Source: Azolla caroliniana
Lineage: Eukaryota > Polypodiophyta
Direction of reading: 5' to 3'
Assembly (NCBI GenBank): GCA_043228905.1
Contig: JBHGNT010000004.1
Coordinates: forward strand, 6,014,001 to 6,078,000
DNA length: 64,000 bases
The translations under genes were made by a program, and so were the position numbers. Shown one piece after another: positions 43,062-53,775 of this stretch. Within the stretch, counting starts at the first letter, position 1. The number at the start of each line of letters is the position of its first letter. A model generated the notes under the pieces. That model had not been told where the DNA came from, searched no databases, and worked only from the letters and a program-made list of their open reading frames with translations.

Positions 43062-43630
43062 ATGCCGATCGAGGTATCCATGGAGGTCCGCACCTGGTTG
43101 GGCAGGCACGGCCTAGGAGGATACCTCAAGGTTGCCGATGCACTGCCTCACCCAGAAGCACAAGAAATCAGCCTGCATTTACACCTGGATACTATCACCA
43201 ATGATAAGATTCGGTCGGTATTAGGCCTCAACTAGGGCGGGCACCAAGACATCGAGGTTCTGCCCCAACATGTCCTTGAGGCACATTTCGGGGAGTAATC
43301 CATCTCGGCGAAGGCCTGTCGCACACAGTGCGGACATAATGAGTTCTTCGAAGACCTGTCCAAGTTTCTCTTTGAAATCGCCTGTGTCCACGCCAACACC
43401 TACGGCATGACGAAGAAGAAGGCCAGAATCATCATCATCGCCCACATAGGCAATAGACTCGATTGGGAATCCTTCACAAGGGAGGGTATCCGCGTCGGCC
43501 TTGCAAAGTAAGAAAGAAGTTAATTCCTGCCTTAGCACGCTACTTGTTTATGCTGTACCCACCCCATTCCATTACCGCTCTCAAGTTTGCACCCATGTCT
43601 GAAGAGCATGTGGATAGGGCAATGGTGCTA
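43062..43630 (+). pseudogene. Extra ORF of Gypsy-2 (broken, 3'-truncated)
   Basis: It starts at an ATG (MPIEVSMEVRTWLGRHGL). One frame runs to 43512 with an internal TAG (about 43233) and TAA (about 43299). Conserved features are HGLGGYLKVADALPHPEAQ, SISAKACRTQCG and DWESFTREG. A weaker match to the LYPP motif follows at about 43553. It ends where the tRNA-like array resumes. Alignment with the other two copies is collinear. Confidence 0.75.
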
Positions 43631-44754
43631 CTACCATTACAATGTTTTGATTTGTACATCACAAATATACTAAATGAGTCATATTTACATATACTATTTT
43701 AATAATGGGTTTGTTAAGAATGGGGTGAGAGAATGTCGAACTCCGGACCCAAGGATTTCTCCATGCTATGAGACCTACACGCTCGCCAACTACGCCACCA
43801 ACCCATTGATGATTGTGATTTCATCTTACTTGATAGAAACTAATTGTATGATATAAGTGTTTCAACATAAACAAGAGGAGTGTATCAAACTATATTTGAG
43901 ATTCAGAGTTTTACTATCCTATAAATGTTTTAATTTCTTTACCACGACAATTTGAAATGAGGAATTTAAAAAAGAAGAAGTAGTTTAATGGGTTTGTTAA
44001 AGGTATAGAACTGTATAATACTATTTGTCAAAAGAATTTCTACTATCATGTGAATGTTTTGCATTGTTCATCACAGAAATTCTAAATGAGCCATCTCCCA
44101 CATAAGAGGTGGTTTAACGGGTTTATTATGAACGGGGAGAGATGGCTTAAATTCTCAACCTTAGTATTTGTCGAAGCTATGAGACGTACACCCTAACAAA
44201 AAGTACAACCACCCAATTCATGAGTGTCATTTGTATTGTCATGTAAATGTTAAGAATAGGATTGGTCAATATGGTTGATCGACTTCTCCCAATAGGAAGC
44301 CAAAATACATAACCATAATGAGAATGGGGTGAGAAAGGCTCAAACTCTCAACCTCAACATATCTCGAAGCTATGAGACCTACACGCTAGCCAACTACGCC
44401 ACCACCCCAAGGATGAGTCCATTTTCTATATAGTGTAAATGTCATCATTTATTCATCATACTAATTCGGAATGACTAATCTAAAAAAGAGGACTTAATTT
44501 AATGAGTTTTGTTAAGTAGGATTAAAGCATATGAAACTTTTTCAAAACAACTTCTACTACCATGACAATGTTTTTATTTACATATCACAAATATACTAGA
44601 TGAGTCATCATTTTAATAGGATAGAAGTGTATGAAACAGCTTTCGAAATAATTTCTATTACCATGTGAAGGTTTTGATTTGTTCATCACAAAAATTATAA
44701 ACGAGTCATCTTTACATAGAGAAGACGTAGTTTAATAATGGGTTTCTTTATAGT

Positions 44755-44837
44755 GGGGTGAGAGAGTCTCGAACTCTCGACCTCAGGATTTCTCGAAGCT
44801 ATGAAACCTACGCACTAGCCAACTGCGCCACCACCCC
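44755..44837 (-). tRNA. trnM-CAT: tRNA-Met(CAT), elongator type, with intron (likely intact)
   Basis: 83 bp on the minus strand. The acceptor stem GGGGTGG pairs with TCACCCC; the D arm closes with one G-T pair; the anticodon loop TTCATA(A) holds CAT; the T arm GAGAG-TTCGAGA-CTCTC is perfect. A 10-nt intron (GCTTCGAGAA) sits after position 37, as in plant elongator tRNA-Met. No T run lies close downstream. Type A unit of the array. Confidence 0.65.
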
Positions 44838-46039
44838 AATGACAATTTCACTTTCTATATAATGTAAACGTGTTGATTTATTCATCACACAAATAATGTA
44901 AACGTGTTGATCTATATAATGTAAACGTATCGATTTATTCAAAGCAGCTTCTGCTACCATAAGAATGTTTTCATTTGTATAACACAAATATACAAAATGA
45001 GTCCTATTTACAGTTTAATAGTGAGTTTGTTAAGAATGGGGTGAGAGAATGTCGAACTCCTGACCTAAGGATTTTTCAACGCTATGAGACCTAGACGCTC
45101 GCCAACTACGCCACCAACCCATTGATGACTGTGATTTCATCTTACTTGATACAAACTAATTGTATGATAAGAGGAGTGTATGAAACTATTTTTGAGATTC
45201 AGAGTTTTACTATGCTATAAATGTTTTAATTTCTTTCCCACAACAATTCAAAGTAAGGAATTTAAAGAAGAAGACGTAGTTCAATGGGTTTGCTAAAGGT
45301 ATAGAACTGTATAATACTATTTTTCAAAAGAATTTCGACTATCATGTGAATGTTTTGCATTGTTCATCACAAAAATTCTAAATGAGCCATTTCCCACAGA
45401 AGAGGTGGTTTAACAGGTTTATTATGAACGGGGAGAGCGGGTTTAAAAGTATTTGTCGAAGCTATGAGACCTACGCGCTAACAAAAAGTACAACTGTCCA
45501 ATTCATGAATGTCATTTCTACTATCATGTTAATGTTACGAATAGATTTGGTCAATATGGTTGACTGACTTCTCCCAATTGGAAGCTAAATTACTTAACCT
45601 TATTGAGAATGAGGTGAGAGAGGCTCAAACTCTCGACCTCAGCATATCTCGAAGCTATGAGACCTACGCGCCACCCAATTATGCCACCACTCCAATGATG
45701 AGTGCACTTTCTATATAGCGTAAATGTGTTCATTTATTCATCACACTAATTCGGAAGGACTAATCCAAAAAACAGGGCGTAATTTAATGAGTTTTGTTAA
45801 GTAGTATTAAAGCATATGAAACCTTTTCAAAACAACTTCTACTACCATGACAATGTTTTTATTTGCATATCACAAATATACTAAATGAGTCATCATATCA
45901 ATATGATAAAAGTGTATGAAACTTTGTTCGAAATAATTTCTACTACCATGTGAAGGTTTTGATTTGTTCATCACAAAAATTATAAACGAGTCATCTTTAC
46001 ATAGAGAAGACATAGTTTAATAATGGGTTTCTTAATAGT

Positions 46040-46122
46040 GGGGTGAGAGAGTCTCGAACTCTCGACCTCAAGATTTCTCAAAGCTATGAGACCTACGCGC
46101 TAGCCAACTGCGCCACCACCCC
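46040..46122 (-). tRNA. trnM-CAT: tRNA-Met(CAT), elongator type, with intron (best copy)
   Basis: 83 bp on the minus strand, with every arm intact: acceptor GGGGTGG/TCACCCC, D stem GCGC/GCGC with the AGTTGGCTA loop, anticodon loop CTCATA(A) with CAT, and T arm GAGAG-TTCGAGA-CTCTC. The intron is GCTTTGAGAA. One anticodon-stem pair is G-T. TTATATAG lies about 20-25 bp upstream and CAA near -11, the pattern of active plant tRNA genes. The nearest T5 run downstream is roughly 65-90 nt away. Confidence 0.75.
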
Positions 46123-47995
46123 AATGACAATTGCACTTTCTATATAATTCAATGTGTTGATTTATTTATCACACAAATCATGTAAACGTATTGATCTATA
46201 TAATGTAAACGTATCGATTCATTCAAAGCAACTTCTGCTACCATAAGAATATTTTGATTTGTATAACACAAATATACTAAATGACTCCTATTTACATACA
46301 TCAGTTTAATATTGAGTTTGTTAAGAATGGGGTGAGAGAATGTCGAACTCATGACCTAAGGATTTCTGAACGCTATGAGACCTACACGCTCGCCAACTTT
46401 GCCACCAACCCTGTAAACATATCGATTCATTCAAAGCAACTTCTGCTACCATAAGAATATTTTGATTTGTATAACACAAATATACTAAATGACTCCTATT
46501 TACATACATCAGTTTAATATTGAGTTTGTTAAGAATGCGGTGAGAGAATATCGAACTCGTTACCTAAGGATTTCTCAACACTATGAGACCTAAACGCTCG
46601 CCAACATTGCCACCAACCCATTGATGAGTGTGATTTCATCTTACTTGACAGGAACTAAGTGTATGATATAAGTGTTTTAACATAAACAAGAGGAGTGTAT
46701 GAAACTATTTTTGAGATTTAGAGTTTTACTATCCTCTAAATGTTTTAATTTCTTTACGACGACAATTCGAAATGAGGAATTTAAAAAAGAAGACGTACTT
46801 TAATAGGTTTGTTAAGTGGTATAGAACTGTAAAATACTATTTTTCAAAAGAATTTCTACTATCATGTGAATGTTTTGCATTGTTCATCACAGAAATTCTA
46901 AACGAGCCATCTAACACAGAACATGTGGTTTAATGGGTTTATCATGAACCGGGAGAGCGGGTTTAAATTCTCAACCTTAGTATTTCTCGAAGCTATGAGA
47001 CCTACGCCCTACCAAAAAGTACAACCACCCAATTCATGAGTGTCATTTGTACTATGATGTAAATGTTAAGAATAGGATTGGTTAATATGATTGACTAACT
47101 TCTCCCAATAGGAAGGTAAAATACTTAAACTTATTGAGAATGGGATGAGAGAGACTCAAACTCTCAACCTCAGAATATCTCTGAGCTATGAGACCTACGC
47201 ACTAGCCAAGTACACCACAACCCCAGTGATGAGTGCACTTTCAATATAGTGTAAATGTGTTCATTTATTTATCAAACTAATTCGGAATCACTTATCGAAA
47301 AAAGAGGACGTAATTTAATGAGTTTTGTTAAGTAGGATTAAAGCATATGAAACTTTTTCACAACAAATTCTACTACCATGAGAATGTTTTTGTATATCAC
47401 AAATATACTAAATGAGTCATCATTTCAATAGGATAGAAGTGTATGAAACAGCTTTCGAAATAATTTCTATAACCATGTGAAGGTTTTGATTTGTTCATCA
47501 CAAAAATTATAAGTGATTCATCTTTACATAGAGAAGACATACTTTATTAACGGGTTTCTTAATAGTGGGCTGAGAGAGTTTCGAACTCTCGACCTCATGA
47601 TTTCTCAAAGCTATGAGACCTACGTGCTAGCCAAATACACCACCACCCGAGTGATGAGTGTAGTTTCTATATACTATAAATGTGTTCATTTATTCATTAT
47701 ACTTATTCGGAATGACTAATCTAAAAAAGAGGACGTAATTTAATGAGTTTTGTTATCTAGGATTAAAGCATATGAAACTTTTTCAAAACAACTTCTACTA
47801 CCATGAGAATGTTTTTATTTGTATATCACAAATATACTAAATGAGTCATCATTTCAATAGTATAGAATTGTATGAAATTATTTTCAAAACAATTTCTACT
47901 ACCATGTGAAGGTTTTGATTTGTTCATCACAAAAATTATAAACGAGTCATCTTTACATAGAGAAGACGTAGTTTATTAATGGGTTTCTTAATAGT

Positions 47996-48078
47996 GGGGT
48001 TAGAGAGTCTCGAACTCTCGACCTCATGATTTCTAGAAGCTATAAGACCTACGCGCTAGGCAACTGCGCCACCACCCC
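47996..48078 (-). pseudogene. tRNA-Met-like copy with anticodon changed to TAT
   Basis: The acceptor and T arms are nearly intact, but the anticodon loop reads CTTATA, so CAT has become TAT. The D loop has lost one conserved G (TTGCCTA). Confidence 0.7.
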
Positions 48079-49312
48079 AATGACGATTTCACTTTCTATA
48101 TAATGTAAACGTGTTGATTTATACATCACATAAATAATGTAAACGTGTTGATCTATATAATGTAAACGTATCGATTGATTCAAAGCAGCTTCTGGTACCA
48201 TAAGAATGTTTTGATTTGTATAACACAAATATACTAAATGAGTCCTATTTGCATATATCAGTTTAATAGTGAGTTTGTTAAGAATGGGGTGAGGGAATGT
48301 CGAACTCCTGACCTAAGGATTTCTCAACGCTATGAGACATACACGCTTGCCAACTACGCCACCAACCCATTGATGAGTGCGATTTCATCTTACTTGACAG
48401 GAACTAATTGTATGATATAAGTGTTTCAACATAAACAAGAGTAGTGTATCAAACTATTTTTGAGATTCAGAGTGTTACTATCCTATAAATGTTTTAATTT
48501 CTTCACCACGAGAATTCGAAATGAGCAATTTAAAAAAGAAGATGTAGTTTAATGGGTTTGTTAAGTGGTGGTATAGAACTATATAATACTATTTTTCAAA
48601 AAGAATTTCTACTATCATGTGAAATTTTTGCATTGTTCATCACAAAAGTTCTAAATGAGCTATCTAACACAGAAGAGGTGGTTTAATGGGTTGATTATGA
48701 ACGGGGAGAGCGGGTTTAAATTCTCAACCTTAGTATTTGTCGAAGCTATGAGACCTATGAGCTAACCAAAAGTACCACCACCCCATTCATGAGTGTCATT
48801 TATACTATCATGTAAATGTTAAGAATAGGATTGGTCAATATGGTCAACCGACTTCTCCCAATAGGAAGCTAAAATACCTAACCTTAATGAGAATGGGGTG
48901 AGAGAGGCTCGACCTAAGTATATCTCGAAGCTATGAGACGTACGCGCTAGCCAACTACGCCACCACCCCAATGATGAGTACACTTTCTATATAATGTAAA
49001 TGTGCTCATTTATTCATCACACAAATTCGGAATTACTAATCTAAAAAAGAGGATGTAATTTAATGAGTTTTGTTAAGTAGGATTAAAGCGTATGAAAAAT
49101 TTTCAAAACTTCTACTACCATGAGTATGTCTTTATTTGTATATCACAAATATACTAAATGAGTCATCGTTTCAATAGGATAGAAGTGTATGAACCTATTT
49201 TCGAAATAATTTCTAGTACCATGTGAAGGTTTTTATTTGTTCATCACAAAAATTCTAAACGAGTCATCTTTACATAGAGAAGACGTAGTTTAGTAATGGG
49301 TTTCTTAAGAGT

Positions 49313-49395
49313 GGGGTGAGAGAGTCTCGAACTCTCGACCTCAGGATTTCTCAAAGCTATGAGACCTACAAGCTAGCCAACTGCGCCACCACCCC
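49313..49395 (-). tRNA. tRNA-Met(CAT)-like copy, D stem damaged
   Basis: The acceptor stem, anticodon CAT, intron GCTTTGAGAA and T arm match the best copy. The 3' strand of the D stem reads GCTT instead of GCGC, breaking two pairs, so function is doubtful. Confidence 0.5.
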
Positions 49396-49637
49396 AATGA
49401 TGATTGCATGTTCTATATAATGTAAACGTGTTGATTTATTCATCACATAAATAATGTAAACGTGTTGATCTATATGATGTAAACGTGTTGATTTATTTAA
49501 AGCAACTTCTGCTACCATAAGAATGTTTTGATTTGTATAACAAAAATATACCAAATAACACAAATATACTAAATGTTTGGATTTGTATAAGAATGTTTTG
49601 ATTTGTTAAGAATTGTGTGAGAGAATGTCGAACTCCC

Positions 49638-50078
49638 TGTTACGAAGGCGCTACAGCTCTTTTGTGTGCACAGCGGATCATGATGTGCTGGATCGTTCAG
49701 TGCTCAAGACCGAAAGGAAGGGGGAAAGAGACTTACCTCTGCACAGTCCAAAAGCTTCTACTTCATTACATGCAGAGCTCAACTCGCTCTCGTTAGTTTT
49801 TTGTTTTTCTGTTCTTACAACTCTCTGCATTACTCTCACTCTTCTTTTCTATTCTATTATACTTTTTACGTAAGTTATAAGTGACTTATATATGTAGCTA
49901 ATTAGCTGCTTGTAGCTAATTAGCTGTCTGTAGCTAAATAGTTTTCAATAGCTAAATAGAGGTCCATAGCTAAATAACTGTTTCACCATGATGTTCACTA
50001 GTAGCTAATTAGCTAATAGCTACTCTAGTTTATTTCTCAATAAGCATCACATACGTTTGTTGAGCTTGCTTCTCAACA
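49638..50078 (-). repeat. Copia-4 3' LTR
   Basis: On the minus strand it runs from TGTTGAGAAGC to GCCTTCGTAACA, 441 bp. It includes a cluster of AGCTAATTAGCT repeats at about 49897-50020. The 5' end shares GTTGAG...CTCAAC with the Copia-3 LTR family. Confidence 0.88.
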
Positions 50079-50096
50079 CTCCCCCTCAAGCTCAAC
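50079..50096 (-). promoter_or_regulatory. Copia-4 polypurine tract
   Basis: On the minus strand TTGAGCTTGAGGGGGAG abuts the LTR. Confidence 0.85.
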
Positions 50097-50323
50097 TTAT
50101 CCTTTCTTGAGGTTATCTTCAATCTTCTTTCCTTCAAGCTTTTCAGCTACCATGCCGATGGTTATAACTCCCATCATGTCTCTAAACTGTGTATGTTTTT
50201 CCATGCTCAATCCCTTCGTAAGAATATTAGCAACTTGTTGATTTGTACTTACATATAACAGATCCACTTCTCCATCAATCACTTTTTCTCTAACAAAGTG
50301 ATAATGCACTTCAATGTGCTTTG
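50097..50323 (-). pseudogene. Copia-4 RNase H C-terminal fragment
   Basis: It reads TKHIEVHYHFVREKVIDGEV, then VSTNQQVANILTKGLSMEKH, typical of the copia RNase H end, to a stop at 50097. It is cut at its N-terminal side by the Gypsy-3 LTR. Confidence 0.88.
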
Positions 50324-50783
50324 TGTTGTCCATAGGTGAGAAATATAAATATATTATGTAAACTCGTTGTTAGGTAGAAGAGTAGGTGAGGAAATAGGTA
50401 AGACTAGAAATAGCCGTGTCTTAGCCCTCACAATCAGCCGATGGCTCGGCTCTGTCTAAAGGGGAAAACTATATAACCCGAGTTATGCATACCTCAAGGG
50501 GGGATTATCTAGATCGTTCTTAGCGAGAGTAATATCACAGCAGCAAGTTCTGTACGAACTGTTTCCGACCGAGGCCGACTACTGTAATCGTTTTTATTCT
50601 TCTATCTGTGTATTCTCCCTGTACTCGTAAATCAAGCTACGTTATTGCCTAACGGGTTGTAGCTGGGTACGTTCCTCGTTCTCCTTTCTTCTCCCCGTGT
50701 AGAAGAGACTTCCCCGTAACACGATCCCTTGACCCCGATAGCCTGTGGGCTCATCGAAGGTGTTTTCCCAGAAACGGTTAACA
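50324..50783 (+). repeat. Gypsy-3 5' LTR
   Basis: It runs from TGTTGTCC to ACGGTTAACA, about 460 bp. The start is set by the end of Copia-4 coding sequence and the inverted TGTT/AACA termini; no partner LTR is available to confirm it. A TATA-like CTATATAACC lies near 50468. Confidence 0.7.
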
Positions 50784-50786
50784 CAA

Positions 50787-50804
50787 TTTGGCACGCCCGG
50801 TTAC
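50787..50804 (+). promoter_or_regulatory. Gypsy-3 primer-binding-site candidate
   Basis: TTTGGCACGCCCGGTTAC begins 3 bp after the LTR, matching the layout of Gypsy-1. Confidence 0.6.
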
Positions 50805-51106
50805 AACTATAAGGTCATAGCGAACTACGTTGGAAGAAAACTCCAGCGGCCATTACGGCGCCCAATCGCATCACGCGATCTCGGCCACCTGCCTGATGCC
50901 CTGAGCCAATCGAAGGAACTTCCGACTCGGCGGCTACTGACCAATCGTTCCAGGAACTATCGGAAGCTCACCGGTTGCAATCCTCGCCACCCGATACCTA
51001 GTCGCGAATTGATTCCGCACCAACCTCCCCTCCGAGCCCTCCAGAGGTCACCCAACCTGACCCTAACCCTTTTCTAGCTTTACCCGAGGACCAGGATCTC
51101 GATACC

Positions 51107-52316
51107 ATGACTTACCCTTACCTACGGTATACCAACAGCCCCGACGCGGAATCACACACCCGGGCGTTCGTGTCCACATGGCTATCGGTTATCGGCTGCC
51201 GAAATCGAGGCTTCCAAACTCGCAGAATTTGCTTTATCCCTCAATGTCCCGGCTGCTTGATGGTACTCCCGGCTTGACATGGGAGAGTTCACAACATTCC
51301 AGGACGTCCGGACAAAGTTCCTACAATTATTTCACCACCAAGTTCCGAAGCGGGAACTACTCTGGCAATACTTTTCCATGAGCCAAGAACCTCACGAGAC
51401 GGTCGCCCAGCTCACGATCCGGTTTCAGGATCTCGGCCAACAACTGGTCGACAATGTCTCCGCTCATCACATTCCGGATACCTTCCTGTCCAGCCTACGG
51501 GAGCCTCTATGGACGACTCTCGCACTTACAGATTTCTCCAACCAGACTATCGAGCAAGTCATCACACGCGTCCTTGCAATTGATCAGACACAACATACCA
51601 CGGTTTTCTCCATGGGCTCTTTGCAAAGCTCCCTTCCTCAGGAGGACAATCGTTTCCAACAAGCCCTTCAATGCACAGCCTGCTTAGGCTCAGGCCATCT
51701 GGCTCTTGAGTGCCGTCACTACCCACACTGCCCCATATGTCAGTCCCGAGCTCACACGATCGCACAATGTGAGTACAACATGCTCAACCCCACAATGACG
51801 GCTCCGGTTCGCCAGATCGAGCTGCGCAATACGTATTCCCGGCAAGATGAACGTCATTCATACTGACATCAGGCAAACGAGCGACCACGATCCCCGGATC
51901 GCCAGCGCCGTGACGACGACTACGGCCGCGACGATGACTACCGTCGTCACGACAATCGCAGGAGATCGGACGACCGTATCCAATACCACGACGACCAATA
52001 TAGAGGGAACGATGAGTACGATCGGTATGACGACGACCGAGAGGACCGGTACGATCAGCAGTATGCACGAAATGATCGACGAAACTCTTATAGAGGTCCG
52101 CGGAACAATCATCGTCGGGACCCCCCTCCAAACGCCCAGCACACCACGCCACGGGCCAACACGCCTACCCAAGCGGCCAGGAACCAATCACAACCCTTCC
52201 CACACACTGAGCATGGTGACACTAGCAACTCGGCATCCGTTATCTGCTTTAAGTGTAACCAACCCGGCCACTATGCTACCCAATGCCCAACCACAAACCG
52301 CGGCAAGGCCCCGGCT
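51107..52316 (+). pseudogene. gag: Gypsy-3 gag
   Basis: It starts near the ATG at 51107 (MTYPYLRYTNSPDAESH), matching Gypsy-1 gag. Frameshifts occur at about 51170 and 51270. The core resumes at FTTFQDVRTKFLQLFHHQV. Cys pairs follow (CTACLGSGHLALEC ... CPICQSRAHTIAQC), then an Arg/Asp-rich mixed-charge region (about 51865-52090, another frame) and a CCHC knuckle (CFKCNQPGHYATQC). Confidence 0.83.
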
Positions 52317-53074
52317 GTGAATACTATTATGGTCAACGTCCAACACGTCACTACACGTAGCAAGAACCACGCCAACCAATGGCAAGAACAAGATGACGTT
52401 CGACAAGCAGCCAAGGAATGGATTGACACTGCCAACAAAAGCAACGTGGCACGGATGCATACAAAGATGCAGGACGTGACCATCGACACACCACCGGCCG
52501 TAGGACCATCCACCACGGCAGAAGATGACCATCTATGGGAAGCCCTTACAAGCGCTAGGATCTCGCTACCATTACATAAGTTGTTACCGCTCATGCCGCG
52601 CTTTCGGGATACCTTGGCTAAACTCATGGTTAACGACAAATCGGTCGTACCCCCTGTTAACCTGATAGAGCCAGGGACGGGCCCACCCCTCATGGATTCC
52701 CAGAATCCAGCCGTGGAAATCATGATTAAAGGACGTGACCTTCATGGGTGCATTATCGACGGTGTCTCAGGTGTGAACGTCATCAACGAGGCCACATGTC
52801 ACACCCTCGGCATAAACCAATGGGAGCCTTGCCCCTTTTGGCTGCGGATGGCCGATACGCGATCGGTTCGCCCCATCGGTTTAATCCGCCACCTTGATTT
52901 CACGTTAGGCGGCCACCTGTTCACTATCTCGGCAGTCGTGTTACGCCTCGAAGCTCCGAGCGCTTACCCAATGCTGCTTGGCCGACCCTGGTTCCGCACA
53001 ACAAATATTAAACAACATTGGCAACGGAATATGATCTCCTTCCGCTGGGGGAAGTCCAAGGTACGGGTAATAAC
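52317..53074 (+). pseudogene. pol: Gypsy-3 protease
   Basis: The frame holds LHGCIIDGVSGVNVIN in place of the Gypsy-1 IIDGGSGVNVIS and closes with MLLGRPWFRTTNIKQHW. The Asp-Gly-Val/Gly triplet differs from canonical retropepsins in both elements. It is interrupted at 53074 by the MITE; in-frame sequence resumes at 53776. Confidence 0.82.
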
Positions 53075-53511
53075 TAGGGATCGGCAACGATTCGGTTTAG
53101 GCTTAGCCGGTTTGGCCTGATCCAAGCCAAACCGGCTAAGCCTAAACCGTTTACGGGATCTCAAACTTGAGCCTAGCCGGTTCACAAACCGGTTTAGCCT
53201 GAACCGGTTTGGTAAACGACTTGTAAACCGGTTTCCAAACCGGCTTGGAAACCGGTTTAGAAACCTCCCTCCCTCTCTCTCTCTCTCCCTACCTCCCTCT
53301 CTCTCTCAGATGATCCACTATATACTATATACTATATACTATACACTATACATTGTACAAGCTCTCCCTCCCACTCTCTCTCACGTCTGTGGTCTCGACT
53401 CTCTCCCTCTCTCTCCTTATATGTTGTCTCCCTCCCTCTCTCTCTCTCTCCACGTCTGTGTAGTTCTCCCTCCCTCACTCTCTCTCTCTCCCATCGTCTG
53501 TTTAGTCTCCC

Positions 53512-53549
<38 letters not shown>

Positions 53550-53775
53550 CTTGTCTGTTGTTTCTCTCCCCCTCTCTCCAAAGTTTATAAACGGCTTAAA
53601 CGGTTTAGACGGCTTAGACGGTTTGGCGAGGCTCAAGCCGAGCCGAGCCGAGCTCAAACCGTTAAGGCAAGTTCAAGCCTAAACCGAGCCGAGCCAAGCC
53701 GCCAAGCCGTTTTCAAGCCGGCTAAGCCAAACGGTTTAGGCTTGAGCCGAGCCGTTGCCGATCCCTAGTAATAAC
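53067..53775. repeat. 8-bp target duplication pair around the MITE (GTAATAAC)
   Basis: GTAATAAC at 53067-53074 and 53768-53775 flank the element. An 8-bp duplication is the hAT signature. Confidence 0.9.
53075..53767. mobile_element. Non-autonomous hAT-type element (MITE)
   Basis: The terminal inverted repeats begin TAGGGATCGGCAACG and end CGTTGCCGATCCCTA. The 693-bp body has no transposase. Its outer parts are built from many short GCCGAGCC/GGTTTAGGC motifs in both orientations, so they can fold extensively; its middle is (CT)n-rich with ACTATATACTATA repeats. It sits in Gypsy-3 protease-pol. Confidence 0.9.

Larger units (their letters stand above)
31231..43630 (+). mobile_element. Gypsy-2: truncated gypsy element holding a solo LTR, Chromo-1 and Chromo-2
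   Basis: Gypsy-2 coding pieces lie at 31231-31277, 31768-32113, 36175-36924 and 42122-43630, in order and on the plus strand: RNase H, integrase and extra ORF. It matches Gypsy-3 closely and lacks gag, protease, most of RT and both LTRs. Its gaps are filled by a copia solo LTR, Chromo-1 and Chromo-2. The whole block interrupts the tRNA-like array. Confidence 0.85.
43631..49637 (-). repeat. tRNA-Met-like tandem array, segment 3
   Basis: Minus-strand tRNA-Met-like units start at 43722 (B), 44133 (C), 44326 (D), 44755 (A), 45038 (B), 45430 (C), 45611 (D), 46040 (A), 46329 (B), 46538 (B), 46949 (C), 47142 (D), 47567 (A), 47996 (A), 48285 (B), 48702 (C), 48895 (D), 49313 (A) and 49612 (B, cut by Copia-4). 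The order B-C-D-A repeats with a period near 1.3 kb. Type A copies are best preserved. Upstream of A and D copies a TATATAG-like motif lies about 25 bp before the tRNA start. Spacers are AT-rich and show no coding. Confidence 0.88.
49638..50323 (-). mobile_element. Copia-4, 3' end (RNase H and 3' LTR)
   Basis: The minus strand reads the RNase H C-terminus, polypurine tract and 3' LTR. It was inserted into a type B tRNA-like unit and is interrupted at 50323 by Gypsy-3. The rest would lie beyond the window. Confidence 0.85.

Noticed and set aside
45382-48420. Short frames of about 60 codons repeated in the array as a small-protein family
   Set aside because: They recur only because the underlying tRNA-like repeat recurs; no start context or codon conservation is seen.
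20530-49637. Regularly spaced repeats as a CRISPR array
   Set aside because: Units are about 83-bp tRNA-Met-like sequences with long homologous spacers in eukaryotic DNA.
20530-49637. tRNA-like units as dispersed SINEs
   Set aside because: No poly-A or T tails, no target duplications, constant orientation and a fixed higher-order spacing point to tandem duplication instead.
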